Positions 1-8,435 are shown, numbered from the stretch's first letter. The stretch: 37,528 bases of DNA from WQUF01 sp031549885 (GCA_031549885.1 JAVBPD010000077.1:1-37528), one strand, 5' to 3'. The notes: generated by a model from the sequence alone, not told the origin. Program-made: numbers and translations.

Positions 1-2381
1 CCCTTATGTTCAATTGTAGTAGAGTCAGGGGTATCAACAACTAGATAAAGGTCTACAACTCCATTTTCTATACCAGTTTCACCTACACTAGGATCAAATA
101 CAGAGTCATTATTCTTATCGAAAAAGAAAGTATCTCCAATAGTTGCAGTAGGTTTGGAAATCGTTATATTGGCTGCATTGCTTTCACCGCCAGTAGCAGT
201 ACCATCCTCTTCGGTATAACTATAATAGAAGGTATTTACTGCTATCTGCCCTTTAAGATCAATTTTTGATGTATCTGGAGCATTCATTTCACAATAAATC
301 TGTATAAATTCATCTATTGCAAGGGTAAATCCTCTAAAATCTATGGCAATTGATTTGCAATCTGCTAAAGTATTACCACCAGCTATAAATTCAGACATTT
401 CCTGCCAGCTTTCATCTGTATCTAAGTCTCCTGGTTCTCTATTAATTGAACAATATATTGGATAGCTGTTTCCACTTGGTGTTGTCATTGTAATTTCATT
501 AAACGTTGTTTCCCATTCACTTCCTCTTGGTACTATAGTTCCATTATTTGTTTCATGAAATCTATCGCCTACAAAGGGGAAGGTGTCATATACAATGATG
601 TTTTCCATACTACCAGTAGGGTTGTTTATAGATAAATTGTATGTAAAGGTAGTTCCAAGATCAGCTATGGCTAAATCTTTTGAATAATATGGTGTTAAAT
701 TAGTTTTCACATACTTTCCTATACCGCTTCTGCTAGACAGATTTTGTGGAATTGTTACTTGAGTAGATGCATACCAAATATAATCATTGTCAGATCTGTC
801 TGAGTCAGCATCATACCATAAATCTACATCAGAAGGTATTTTATCTTCAAAAAAACTTCCATCATCTTTGTATGCAATTGCAGGCCAATGTCCTACTGCA
901 ATATCATCACTTGGATAAGGAATATCCTTTGATACTACTCCGAAGTAATTTTTTATGGTATCTCCTGGATTAAAATCATCAATTGAATCTATAACAGTTG
1001 TTAATAAAAATTGAATTTCTTGGATCATTTGATCTGGCTTGTCACTAGGAGTTGTAATTTTAATCATTACCCTTTGTCTTCCAGAATCTTTATAATTTTC
1101 ATCAACACTCACAACATAGTCAACAGGATAGGTGCTATTCTGAGACTCTAATGAAACGCTTCTAAAAGATATGCCTTTTGGCAATATATCTGAAATGGTG
1201 TAATTCTGAAGTAAATCACTATGCCTTGCTTCAACTCTTAAATTCCAATTAATAAAATATAACTTTTCAGCCTCGTTATAATTTAATGAGAAATTTTTTA
1301 TGGGATATGGCCTATATGCTTTTAATGCAACATAAATTACCCAATAATCTGAATTTGCACTTGCACCAAAGCCAGGATTTTCAAGGGCAATATCAACTGT
1401 ATTAGCAGATAGTGTTTGATATGATTCATTTTCACCTTCGAAATATCCATTAATTTCTCCATAATTTGTTTTAGTTTGTCCTTCAGATTCTAATGGAAAT
1501 TTTACTTTTATAACAATTTTAAATAAATTAGAGTCATTTACATCAAAATCATAAACTATACTTCCTCCTGTATTATAAATTAAATCAGGTTCATAACTTA
1601 AATAGTTTACTAAGGAACCTCCACTATATGCGTTATATAGTAAATTGCCTGTATAAAAATCATTTATGGATACCAAAACAGCATCTTTAGGTAAAATATC
1701 AGTTAAGTTGCCTTTTTTTATTTCCCTGGTATGATAGATAGCCGAAATATCCGCAGTATAGTCTACCCAATAGAAATTATCAGCATTATCTTTATCTGGA
1801 TCATTGTCTACAGTTTTAATGGATTGCAGGGCAGTTTTTTTAATGGTGAATTCATCTTTAACAAGTTCAATTTTAAATGTTAAGGTTTCAGTCTCGTCGC
1901 TAAATATGGTTTGGTCATTATTTGTTACTTCAACCTTTGCTTTTATGTTTTGATCTATTAATACTCCTGATTCGTTTGAAACTATATCTCTTGGATTTAC
2001 CTCATAAAGTAAATTTATAATTCCAGTGGAACCAGGCTGCATTTCATGGATATTTTCTAATATTAATGTCCTAGTAACAGGATCCCAGGATTTTTCACTA
2101 AAGTGACTTCCTGGCGGGATTGTAGGCTTATGTAAAAAGGAAACTGAATCATAAGTTATTGTAACGCTTCCCACAGGTAAATAATCTACATAAGTGTACA
2201 TTACTACTTTATAAGACAAACTAGTTGAAAAGTATTTGTCTTTATTGTCTATAGCCTTATTATCACCAGTCCAATCAATTGTTGATTGATCTTCGTTATC
2301 TAAGTATTTTAATGTTAATTCTATTCTGTCTTGATCAATCCAAGTTAATGTATTTTCAGAGAATATCTCATTTTTATCCAT
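1..2381 (-). CDS. Large DUF11/SdrD B-like repeat surface protein, 3' end outside the window
   Basis: An open frame runs from ATG at 2381 to the window edge (793 codons, no stop), so the C-terminus is missing. AGGAAGGGG lies just upstream of the ATG. The start (MDKNEIFSENTLTW) has no signal peptide or membrane segment. The chain is Thr/Asn/Asp-rich beta protein with repeated DUF11-like phrases such as LTDILPKDAVLVS, ISDILPKGISFRS and IIVYDTFPFVGDRF. Near the truncated end, GDTFFFDKNNDSVFDP resembles the start of an SdrD B-like (Cna B-type) domain. In known families these modules build stalks of cell-wall or spore-surface proteins. A surface role is inferred; lack of an export signal argues against ordinary Sec secretion and would fit mother-cell deposition on the spore, as for some exosporium proteins. 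Whether a sorting motif exists cannot be seen. Confidence 0.85.
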   Translation of the reverse strand, partial: MDKNEIFSENTLTWIDQDRIELTLKYLDNEDQSTIDWTGDNKAIDNKDKYFSTSLSYKVVMYTYVDYLPVGSVTITYDSVSFLHKPTIPPGSHFSEKSWDPVTRTLILENIHEMQPGSTGIINLLYEVNPRDIVSNESGVLIDQNIKAKVEVTNNDQTIFSDETETLTFKIELVKDEFTIKKTALQSIKTVDNDPDKDNADNFYWVDYTADISAIYHTREIKKGNLTDILPKDAVLVSINDFYTGNLLYNAYSGGSLVNYLSYEPDLIYNTGGSIVYDFDVNDSNLFKIVIKVKFPLESEGQTKTNYGEINGYFEGENESYQTLSANTVDIALENPGFGASANSDYWVIYVALKAYRPYPIKNFSLNYNEAEKLYFINWNLRVEARHSDLLQNYTISDILPKGISFRSVSLESQNSTYPVDYVVSVDENYKDSGRQRVMIKITTPSDKPDQMIQEIQFLLTTVIDSIDDFNPGDTIKNYFGVVSKDIPYPSDDIAVGHWPAIAYKDDGSFFEDKIPSDVDLWYDADSDRSDNDYIWYASTQVTIPQNLSSRSGIGKYVKTNLTPYYSKDLAIADLGTTFTYNLSINNPTGSMENIIVYDTFPFVGDRFHETNNGTIVPRGSEWETTFNEITMTTPSGNSYPIYCSINREPGDLDTDESWQEMSEFIAGGNTLADCKSIAIDFRGFTLAIDEFIQIYCEMNAPDTSKIDLKGQIAVNTFYYSYTEEDGTATGGESNAANITISKPTATIGDTFFFDKNNDSVFDPSVGETGIENGVVDLYLVVDTPDSTTIEHK

Positions 2382-2615
2382 ATTAACCCCTTCCTAATTC
2401 ACATAATATTTAGTCGATTGTGAAATTCAGAAAGTATTGAAAACACTAACTTTTTATTATTTTAAATATAGATATTCATTGCACTTTTTTATTTTAAAAC
2501 AATAAAATTTACACTTAGTTTGGCTTATTTCCTTACTTTACTTTAGTTTTACAATCGTCTATTACATAATATTTATAGTTTGTAAAAAGTGTTACCAATA
2601 ATTACACTTTAAAAC
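2382..2615. other. AT-rich intergenic stretch with a short direct repeat
   Basis: There is no gene here. The 12-mer acataatattta occurs at 2401-2412 and 2564-2575, with gtcgattgt (2413-2421) beside the first and acaatcgtc (2551-2559) beside the second, so that part is inverted. I find no convincing sigma-A promoter for the minus-strand gene starting at 2381; a sporulation sigma factor is possible but not shown. Confidence 0.4.
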
Positions 2616-2660
2616 ACAAAAAAATCTGAACTTCTTTGCCTATAGCAAGATGTTCAGATT
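2616..2660 (-). terminator. Rho-independent terminator of the tRNA-Arg gene
   Basis: A 9-bp stem (aatctgaac at 2623-2631 with gttcagatt at 2652-2660) is followed, reading the minus strand, by a run of seven T (2618-2624, partly inside the stem). It lies directly downstream of the tRNA. Confidence 0.8.
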
Positions 2661-2666
2661 TTCATT

Positions 2667-2743
2667 TGGTGCGCCAGAGAGGATTCGAACCCCCGACCAA
2701 CTGGTTCGTAGCCAGCTACTCTATCCAACTGAGCTACTAGCGC
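2667..2743 (-). tRNA. tRNA-Arg (anticodon ACG)
   Basis: The minus strand folds as a full cloverleaf. The acceptor stem is GCGCTAG paired with CTGGCGC, the anticodon stem is GCTGG/CCAGT with loop CTACGAA, so the anticodon is ACG (read as ICG), and the T arm contains GGTTCGAATCC. Discriminator A and an encoded CCA end are present (2667-2670). The ACG anticodon decodes CGU/CGC/CGA arginine codons. Confidence 0.95.
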
Positions 2744-2763
2744 ATATTTTTATTTACTTGTTT

Positions 2764-2792
2764 ATTATAACTAATTTTTTAATTTGTTGCAA
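2764..2792 (-). promoter_or_regulatory. Sigma-A promoter of tRNA-Arg
   Basis: On the minus strand TTGCAA (2787-2792) and TATAAT (2764-2769) are separated by exactly 17 bp, about 20 bases upstream of the tRNA 5' end. Confidence 0.8.
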
Positions 2793-2932
2793 GGATTTTA
2801 AAATTTATCCGTGTATTTTGTTATATTTCTCTAAATTGGCTATACACTAAATTGCATCCTTAAATTAATAATTTTCTTATTTATATTATTATTAAAAAAA
2901 TTTAATTGATATTAAGACTGATAGCTAAATTA

Positions 2933-2961
2933 TAGTTAAATTTATACTAATATTGTATAAT
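2933..2961 (+). promoter_or_regulatory. Possible sigma-A promoter of the secreted protein gene
   Basis: A perfect -10 box TATAAT lies at 2956-2961. The -35 position 17 bp upstream reads TAGTTA, which is weak. The site is 30 bases before the ATG at 2992. Confidence 0.45.
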
Positions 2962-2991
2962 TAATACATTATATATTTGGGGAGAATAAAT

Positions 2992-4002
2992 ATGAAGAGT
3001 TTTAATTTTAACAAACTTGTTGCTGTTATTATGTGTGTTTTGACTTTGAACTTTTTTTTATCAGTTAAAAATATTGCGATGGTAAATGGTGCCACATTAA
3101 AAACTGGTAGGTATGTGAAATTAAGTTTAGATGATAAGTATTATGCAGGAGTTGATGAAAAAAATTTAACTAAGTGGATAGCTTATTTAGATGATGTATA
3201 TTTAAAATACTCTGAATTAGTAAATAAAAAACCTGTAAATGGGGTGAATATTGTTTCTGTTAATAAACCTGGAGTTGCTTGGGTGACAAACAATATTATA
3301 AATTTGGGATCTAGTTTTAACATTGAAGATTTAAAAGACATTGTTGATTCTGATTGGCATAGTGTAATAGCTGAGCAAATGAGTTATATATTTGATTTTG
3401 ATGGAAGATGGAATTTTGATAATGCTAGTACATATATAAAAACTGCTTATATGATTGAGCAGACAAGAGGAAAGGCTTATTATGATAAACTATATGCAAG
3501 TAAGAAAATAAGCTATAATGAATCATTTATGAAAGGTAAGTTCTCAAGCGATGGATTAACATATATCTTGATGACGATAAAAAATAAAGTTGGATGGGAT
3601 CCATTTAAAAAAGTATTTTGGTATTTTAATACTTTATCTTCAGCATCAGTTCCTGCTACTAAAATTGGAAAATTCAATTTATTTATGTTAAAGCTAAAAC
3701 AATATTCAGGTATAGATGTGTTGGCAATGCTTCCTCAAACTGATAAAAATTTAGTAGGAAAAGCCCTTGGTGGAACCATCAGATATGATGAACCTACTTC
3801 ACAGCCAGTATCAAAAATTGAGTCTACTCTTTTACAATTAATAAAAGACCAAAATAGAACTGTATATTGGGTTGAAAGTGGTAAATCATTTCATTCAACT
3901 AATAAATGTTCAACATTAAAAAGAAGCACAAATATATTAAATGGACCATATAAAAGCTGCCCTAAAACTGACCCATGCAATACATGTATTAGGATTCAAT
4001 AG
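2992..4002 (+). CDS. Secreted protein, degenerate M60-like metalloprotease fold with C-terminal Cys/His motif
   Basis: The 336-residue protein starts at ATG 2992, with GGGGAG at 2979-2984 as ribosome site; an in-frame TTG at 2977 overlaps that site and is rejected. Residues 1 to about 34 form a Sec signal peptide (basic start, hydrophobic VAVIMCVLTLNFFL core). The middle has the layout of clostridial zincin-like proteins (HExxH, then FDxxxWxFD, then a Tyr/Glu helix), but where HExxH is expected the sequence reads AEQMS (residues 127-131), followed by YIFDFDGRWNFD. The zinc ligands therefore appear lost. The last 46 residues carry a KSFHxxxxCxTL...PCxTC pattern, as in small Cys/His metal-binding tails found on many Firmicutes proteins. 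It probably acts outside the cell as a binding rather than catalytic protein. The family link is from memory of the motif layout, so moderate confidence; the signal peptide and missing HExxH are seen directly. Confidence 0.75.
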   Translation: MKSFNFNKLVAVIMCVLTLNFFLSVKNIAMVNGATLKTGRYVKLSLDDKYYAGVDEKNLTKWIAYLDDVYLKYSELVNKKPVNGVNIVSVNKPGVAWVTNNIINLGSSFNIEDLKDIVDSDWHSVIAEQMSYIFDFDGRWNFDNASTYIKTAYMIEQTRGKAYYDKLYASKKISYNESFMKGKFSSDGLTYILMTIKNKVGWDPFKKVFWYFNTLSSASVPATKIGKFNLFMLKLKQYSGIDVLAMLPQTDKNLVGKALGGTIRYDEPTSQPVSKIESTLLQLIKDQNRTVYWVESGKSFHSTNKCSTLKRSTNILNGPYKSCPKTDPCNTCIRIQ

Positions 4003-4009
4003 CTAAATA

Positions 4010-4053
4010 AAGCTTACCTTTTAAAGTTCATTGATTAATTTTAAGGTAAGCTT
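4010..4053 (+). terminator. Hairpin after the secreted protein gene
   Basis: A perfect 11-bp stem, aagcttacctt (4010-4020) and aaggtaagctt (4043-4053), lies eight bases past the stop. There is no good T-run after it, so it may be a weak terminator or an mRNA end structure. Confidence 0.5.
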
Positions 4054-4086
4054 ATCATTATATTAAAAATTTTTGAGGTGATATTT

Positions 4087-4818
4087 TTGAAAGGATTTAA
4101 ATTGTCAGAAGTAACATGGGATTTTGCAAAAGATTTTACCAATGAAAATGCCATAGTAGTATTGCCTATTGGCGGAGGTACAAAAGAACATGGTCCTCAT
4201 CTGCCTTGTGGCACAGATTTTTTTGTGATTGATGAAATTGCAAATAGAATTGTTGAAAGGTTTGATGTAATATTATTGCCAACTCTTGCCTATGCTTATT
4301 ATCCAGCTTTTGTGGATTTTCCAGGAAGTGTTTCAATAGAATCAAATAATTTTATTAATTTTGTTAAAGATATTCTAAAAAGTTTCATAAAATTTAAAGT
4401 TAAGAAATTCTTAATTTTAGATGGAGGTGTCTCTACCCATTGTCCTTTGAAAATATTATCTCAAGACATGCATAATGAATATGGAGTATTTATTGCAGTA
4501 ACTGATATATTAGGAATTGGAAAAGAAGCTTTGATAAGGGTATGTGAAAATAAAAAAGGAGGACATGGTGATGAGGCTGAGACTTCTTGTATGTTGTCTA
4601 TTAATCCTAGTTTAGTGCATATGGATAAAGCAGTTGAAGAGTACAGTGTAGAAATTGTTGGAGCAGTTCAAAATGGAATAAAAAAAGTTTTTGTTGGTGG
4701 TAAAATGGAAACTGAAAATGGAATAAATGGAAATGCAAAGTTAGCTAATGTGGAAAAGGGTAAAAAAATAATGGATGCGAAAATAGATGATATTATATAT
4801 TTTTTAGAAAGGTTTTAA
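4087..4818 (+). CDS. Creatininase-family amidohydrolase
   Basis: The 243-residue protein is of ordinary length for the creatininase family (metal-dependent cyclic-amide hydrolases and related enzymes). It shows PIGGGTKEHGPHLPCGTD near residue 30 and GGHGDEAETSCML near residue 155, matching the two strongest family blocks. Two ligand regions differ from Pseudomonas creatininase: EQHGPH is KEHGPH, so the first Glu position is Lys, and the NGHxxN block reads DGGVSTH. I recall a KEHGPHLP subfamily with similar changes, so it may be a natural branch rather than a dead enzyme. The start is TTG 4087, six bases after GAGGTG; a GTG at 4078 lies inside that site. The aminotransferase gene follows seven bases later, so the pair is probably co-transcribed and may act on one substrate, an amide or guanidine-like compound and its amine product. 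The substrate cannot be read from sequence. Confidence 0.85.
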   Translation: MKGFKLSEVTWDFAKDFTNENAIVVLPIGGGTKEHGPHLPCGTDFFVIDEIANRIVERFDVILLPTLAYAYYPAFVDFPGSVSIESNNFINFVKDILKSFIKFKVKKFLILDGGVSTHCPLKILSQDMHNEYGVFIAVTDILGIGKEALIRVCENKKGGHGDEAETSCMLSINPSLVHMDKAVEEYSVEIVGAVQNGIKKVFVGGKMETENGINGNAKLANVEKGKKIMDAKIDDIIYFLERF

Positions 4819-4825
4819 TAAATAA

Positions 4826-6109
4826 ATGAAAAATTTAAATGAATATATTAACATAATTGAAAAACATGATTTGAATTTAAATGGAACTAAAATAGATGAA
4901 CCAATAATAGAATATGCAAATGGAGCGGAGCTTGTAGATGTATATGGCAATAGATATATTGACTTAAGTGAAATATGTGTCAATATCGGCCATAGCAATG
5001 ATAAATTTATTAAAAATGTAACTTGTGCTTTAAAGAAATTATCAACTGAAAAAAGCATTGTAAGTGAAGAAAAGGCAGAGCTTTTTAAGAACATAATTAA
5101 ACATATACCACCTAACCTTGATAAAATATTTTTAGCATCAAGCGGTAGTGAAGTTGTAGAATGGGCTATGAAAATTGCAAAGCGCCACACTTTAAACCAT
5201 GAAATATTGTCATTTTGGGGTGGGCTTCATGGAAGGACTTATGCCGCAGCAAGTATGACTGGTGTTTTAAAAAGAAAATATAAATATGGCCCATTAATGC
5301 CAGGATGCGTTTATGCACCTTATCCTAATTGCTATAGATGTCCGTTTGGAAAACAAAAAGAAAGTTGTAATTTTTATTGCATAGATTTTTTAGATATGAA
5401 ATTAAATGCAGAAAGCAGTGGACAAATTGCAGCTATGATAATCGAGCCTTTTCAAACAATTACAGGAATTGTGTTCCCGCCTGATGGTTATCTTAAGAGG
5501 ATTTTTTCTTGGGCTAAAGAAAGAGAAATTATTATTATCTTAGATGAGATTCAATCTGGGTTTGGAAGAACTGGAAAGATGTTTGGATTTATGTGGGAAG
5601 ATGTTGAACCAGATATGCTTTGCATTGGAAAGGCTATGGGAAATGGCATGCATATTGGAGGGCTTTGTATGCCTAAGAAAATTGCAAAATCTTTATTGCC
5701 TTATGAATTAGCAGGAGGGACTGGAGGAAATGCAGTGTCATGTGCAGCTGCAAATGCTGTATTTGAAATAATTGAACAAGAAAATATATTAGAAAAGGTT
5801 CAAAGAAATGGACAAAAATTCTTAGATGGGTTAAATTTAATAAAAGAAAAATATGATAAAGTTGGGGATGTAAGAGGCAGAGGTCTTGCACTAGCTATAG
5901 AGTTTGTAAAAGATTATAAAACAAAAGAACCTCTTAAAATTGTTGAAGATATTGCTCGATATGCTTGTAAGAATGGTTTATATATGACAGGAAGTGGGCA
6001 TATTTTAAATATTAGACCACCTCTTGCAATAGATGAAAGACAAGTCGATAAGTCTTTAGAAGTGCTTGAAGCAGGAATTAAAGAAGTTTTAAAATACAAT
6101 GGACAATAA
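4826..6109 (+). CDS. Class III PLP-dependent aminotransferase (4-aminobutyrate aminotransferase-like)
   Basis: The 427-residue protein has the full fold-type I class III layout: SSGSEVVEWAMKIAKRHT (cofactor phosphate region), FWGGLHGRTYAAASMTG, the cysteine-containing CYRCPFGKQKESC segment common in GABA/ornithine-type members, DEIQSGFGRTGKMFGF near 239-254 with the PLP-binding Asp, and Lys269 in CIGKAMGNGMHIGG as the Schiff-base lysine. It should move an amino group from an omega-amino compound to a 2-oxo acid in the cytoplasm. It follows the creatininase-family gene by seven bases with only a weak ribosome site (GAAAGG), which suggests coupled translation. The exact substrate (GABA, beta-alanine, a diamine or another) cannot be assigned. 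Its stop codon lies inside the promoter of the next operon. Confidence 0.92.
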   Translation: MKNLNEYINIIEKHDLNLNGTKIDEPIIEYANGAELVDVYGNRYIDLSEICVNIGHSNDKFIKNVTCALKKLSTEKSIVSEEKAELFKNIIKHIPPNLDKIFLASSGSEVVEWAMKIAKRHTLNHEILSFWGGLHGRTYAAASMTGVLKRKYKYGPLMPGCVYAPYPNCYRCPFGKQKESCNFYCIDFLDMKLNAESSGQIAAMIIEPFQTITGIVFPPDGYLKRIFSWAKEREIIIILDEIQSGFGRTGKMFGFMWEDVEPDMLCIGKAMGNGMHIGGLCMPKKIAKSLLPYELAGGTGGNAVSCAAANAVFEIIEQENILEKVQRNGQKFLDGLNLIKEKYDKVGDVRGRGLALAIEFVKDYKTKEPLKIVEDIARYACKNGLYMTGSGHILNIRPPLAIDERQVDKSLEVLEAGIKEVLKYNGQ

Positions 6110-6128
6110 AATAATAATATGTTATCAT
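6100..6128 (+). promoter_or_regulatory. Sigma-A promoter of the cbiMNQO operon
   Basis: TGGACA (6100-6105) and TATCAT (6123-6128), each 5/6 to consensus, have a 17-bp spacer. The site overlaps the end of the upstream aminotransferase gene and sits about 20 bases before the riboswitch. Confidence 0.65.
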
Positions 6129-6149
6129 GAAATAAAATTAAATAACTTT

Positions 6150-6310
6150 AGATGAGAGTTTCGTTAAAGAAAACAGGGAATCTGGTGTAAATCCAGAACG
6201 AATCCGTCACTGTAATAAGGAGTTTTACACATTATGCCATTGGCTTTATGCTGAGAAGGCTGTGTAAAATGATGATCTTAAGTCAGGATACCTGCTCGTT
6301 ATTCTTCAGT
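6150..6310 (+). promoter_or_regulatory. Cobalamin (B12) riboswitch aptamer upstream of cbiM
   Basis: The conserved B12 elements appear in order: an AACAGGGAA block at 6172-6180, the stem TCTGGTGTAAATCCAGA, then the B12-box region CCGTCACTGTAA, and AGTCAGGATACCTGC at 6281-6295. It lies between promoter and cbiM and is followed by a terminator hairpin, so cobalamin binding should stop transcription of the cobalt transporter. Confidence 0.93.
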
Positions 6311-6390
6311 TGCTGCGGTAATCAGTTTGCTGAAAAACAGGATAAGTGTAGATAGGTACATACTTTTCCATTGTTATATAAATTGTTATC

Positions 6391-6418
6391 AAAGCAACCA
6401 ATAGGTTGCTTTTTTTAA
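6391..6418 (+). terminator. Riboswitch-controlled terminator before cbiM
   Basis: The stem aaagcaacc (6391-6399) / ggttgcttt (6404-6412) with a 4-base loop runs into seven T. It is 20 bases upstream of the cbiM ATG and is the expression platform of the riboswitch. Confidence 0.9.
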
Positions 6419-6436
6419 TTTAAAGGAGGAGTTAAA

Positions 6437-7195
6437 ATGAAATATTCTAAATTTGAAAGAGCAGTATTAATGCTATCTTTAATGATTTCTTTTACTTTTG
6501 CAATGCCAACGGCTGTGAGTGCAATGCATATTATGGAGGGGTATTTACCTGCTGTACATTGCATTGTTTGGGGAATTATCTGTTTGCCATTTTTAGTAGC
6601 TGGCCTTATAAATATTCAAAGGACTCTGCAAACAAAAAGGCGAGTTTTGATACTTCTTGCAATGTGTGGAGCATTTATCTTTGTTATTTCATCGCTTAAA
6701 ATACCATCTGTTACAGGTAGCTGTAGCCATATGACTGGCACAGGGCTTTCTGCAATTTTATTTGGGCCAGCTGTAACTAGCGTACTTGGAATTATAGTGT
6801 TAATTTTTCAAGCAATTTTACTTGCACATGGTGGTCTTACTACTCTTTTTGCAAACACATTTAGCATGGCAATTAGTGGGCCAATTCTTACATGGCTTCT
6901 TTATACAGTAGGTAAAAAGTTTGGCCTTAATAAAAAAGTAAATATATTTATAGCTGCTATGCTTGGAGATTTATTTACTTACTGCATCACAAGTTTTCAA
7001 TTAGCAATTGCATATCCTAGTGAATCTGGTGGAATATTTGCAAGTGCTATTAAATTTCTAGGAGTATTTGCACCTACGCAGCTTCCTCTTGCAATTATTG
7101 AAGGATTAGTAACTGTTTTAATAATAATGGGGATGGAAAGTTTTGCAGAACCTGAGCTTAAAGAATTGGCATATATAGAAAGGGGTAAAGTATGA
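6437..7195 (+). CDS. cbiM: Cobalt ECF transporter, substrate-binding membrane subunit CbiM
   Basis: CbiM is the S component of the CbiMNQO energy-coupling factor transporter and takes up Co2+. The 252-residue protein begins with a signal peptide (about residues 1-29) ending AVSA, followed by MHIMEGYLP. In the family the exposed N-terminal Met-His of this motif supplies metal ligands, so cleavage after Ala29 would place the His at mature position 2. About six further hydrophobic segments follow, with the conserved GSCSHMTGTGL block. AAAGGAGGAG precedes the ATG. Nickel transporters (NikM) look alike, but the cobalamin riboswitch argues for cobalt. The stop overlaps the cbiN start by four bases. 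Confidence 0.96.
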   Translation: MKYSKFERAVLMLSLMISFTFAMPTAVSAMHIMEGYLPAVHCIVWGIICLPFLVAGLINIQRTLQTKRRVLILLAMCGAFIFVISSLKIPSVTGSCSHMTGTGLSAILFGPAVTSVLGIIVLIFQAILLAHGGLTTLFANTFSMAISGPILTWLLYTVGKKFGLNKKVNIFIAAMLGDLFTYCITSFQLAIAYPSESGGIFASAIKFLGVFAPTQLPLAIIEGLVTVLIIMGMESFAEPELKELAYIERGKV

Positions 7196-7518
7196 AAAGC
7201 AATGCAAAAACTGCAGCAATAATTATTTTATTGATCATAGTTATAGCCTTTGTGCCTTTATTTTTGTTAAAAGGAGCAGAATTTGGTGGCAGTGATGATG
7301 CCGGGAGCCAAATGATTGTAGAGGTAACTGGCCAAGAATATAAACCTTGGTTTACACCAATTTTAGAGACGCTTATTGGTGGAGAGATTCCAGGAGAAGT
7401 TGAAAGCTTATTTTTCTGCATACAAACTGGAATTGGTGTTGGTATTATGGCCTTTGGTTTTGGTTATTTGGTTGCAAGGAAAAAATATTCAGGTGGTAAG
7501 CAGCTAAAAGTTAGGTGA
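7192..7518 (+). CDS. cbiN: Cobalt ECF transporter small subunit CbiN
   Basis: The 108-residue protein has two membrane helices (about 8-26 and 80-97) joined by an extracytoplasmic loop containing EYKPWFTPILE and ESLFFCIQTGIG, the CbiN pattern. CbiN stabilises CbiM during metal loading. The ATG lies in an ATGA overlap with cbiM, indicating translational coupling, and the stop overlaps the region just before cbiQ. Confidence 0.95.
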   Translation: MKSNAKTAAIIILLIIVIAFVPLFLLKGAEFGGSDDAGSQMIVEVTGQEYKPWFTPILETLIGGEIPGEVESLFFCIQTGIGVGIMAFGFGYLVARKKYSGGKQLKVR

Positions 7519-7523
7519 TAAAT

Positions 7524-8426
7524 ATGATAACCTCAATGCTTGCCATGATAGTTGTTTGGTGTTTGTTTTATGGTAGAATTTCATGGATAATTCTTTTGCC
7601 CATTTGTATAATGCTTGGAATAGCACTTAGTTTTTTAGGCAGGCATAAACATACAGGGATTTTAACCATAGATGTACTGGCATATGGATCTAATTTAAAT
7701 AAAGTAAATTCAATTCTTAAAGCTTCTACAGTGTTTTTTCTTTTGGTACTGTGCATATGGTCAAAAAGTCCAATTGTAGGAATTTTTCTTGCCATTGCAG
7801 TGCTAATACTCATTGTATATGTTGGAGGCTTAAAGTTAGATATATATGTGCACTTTCTATTATTGCCAGTGTCATTTTTATTAGTAAGTGGACTTGCTCT
7901 CTTATTTGAGGTTGTAAGTTATGATAAGGGTATTATAAATATTTATATATTTAATTTTTGGCTTAGCGTAACTTCAGAAGCGCAAATTAGGGCAACTATT
8001 GTAATGTGCCGTGCCTTAGGAGGTTTAAGCTGTGTTTATTTGCTCAGCTTAACTACTCCTATGTCTGAAATAATAAGTGTTTTAAGAACAATGCACTGCC
8101 CTGAGATTATAATAGAGCTTATGTATCTAATATATCGATATATTTTTATACTGCTTTTTATGTACAATACAATGCATGATGCAGCAAAGAGTAGACTTGG
8201 TTTTATAAATTTTGGTACAAGTGTTAGGACAACTGGAAGCATTTATTCTAATCTTTTATCGAGAAGTTATAGGCAAGCTAATATAAACTTTGATGCCATG
8301 GAAAGTCGCTGCTTTGATTCTCAAATTAGATTTTTAGATAATAGCAAAAAAGTTAAAATTGCTCATGTATTATTTGCTGCAGGAATTATAATTTTTACTT
8401 TGCTAATATCATTACTACTTCATTAG
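7524..8426 (+). CDS. cbiQ: Cobalt ECF transporter T component CbiQ
   Basis: The 300-residue membrane protein has several hydrophobic helices. Its C-terminal part contains AAKSRLGF and NFDAMESRCFD, matching the cytoplasmic coupling helices of EcfT/CbiQ proteins, which contact the ATPase through short Ala-Arg-containing motifs. It links CbiO ATP hydrolysis to movement of CbiM. I chose ATG 7524, five bases after AGGTGA; a GTG at 7515 overlaps that ribosome site and the cbiN stop. Confidence 0.93.
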   Translation: MITSMLAMIVVWCLFYGRISWIILLPICIMLGIALSFLGRHKHTGILTIDVLAYGSNLNKVNSILKASTVFFLLVLCIWSKSPIVGIFLAIAVLILIVYVGGLKLDIYVHFLLLPVSFLLVSGLALLFEVVSYDKGIINIYIFNFWLSVTSEAQIRATIVMCRALGGLSCVYLLSLTTPMSEIISVLRTMHCPEIIIELMYLIYRYIFILLFMYNTMHDAAKSRLGFINFGTSVRTTGSIYSNLLSRSYRQANINFDAMESRCFDSQIRFLDNSKKVKIAHVLFAAGIIIFTLLISLLLH

Positions 8427-8435
8427 GAGATGTAT

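Noticed and set aside
2401..2575. Direct repeat acataatattta as a regulatory pair
   Set aside because: Twelve A/T-rich bases can recur by chance here; the flanks align only weakly and in opposite sense, so it is noted as a feature and not claimed as a site.
2977..2991. TTG start for the secreted protein
   Set aside because: The codon overlaps the GGGGAG ribosome site that serves ATG 2992, and it would put charged residues before a good signal peptide.
4804..5190. 128-codon minus-strand frame opposite the aminotransferase gene
   Set aside because: The plus strand has a complete class III aminotransferase with all motifs; the antisense translation shows no family pattern and no ribosome site.
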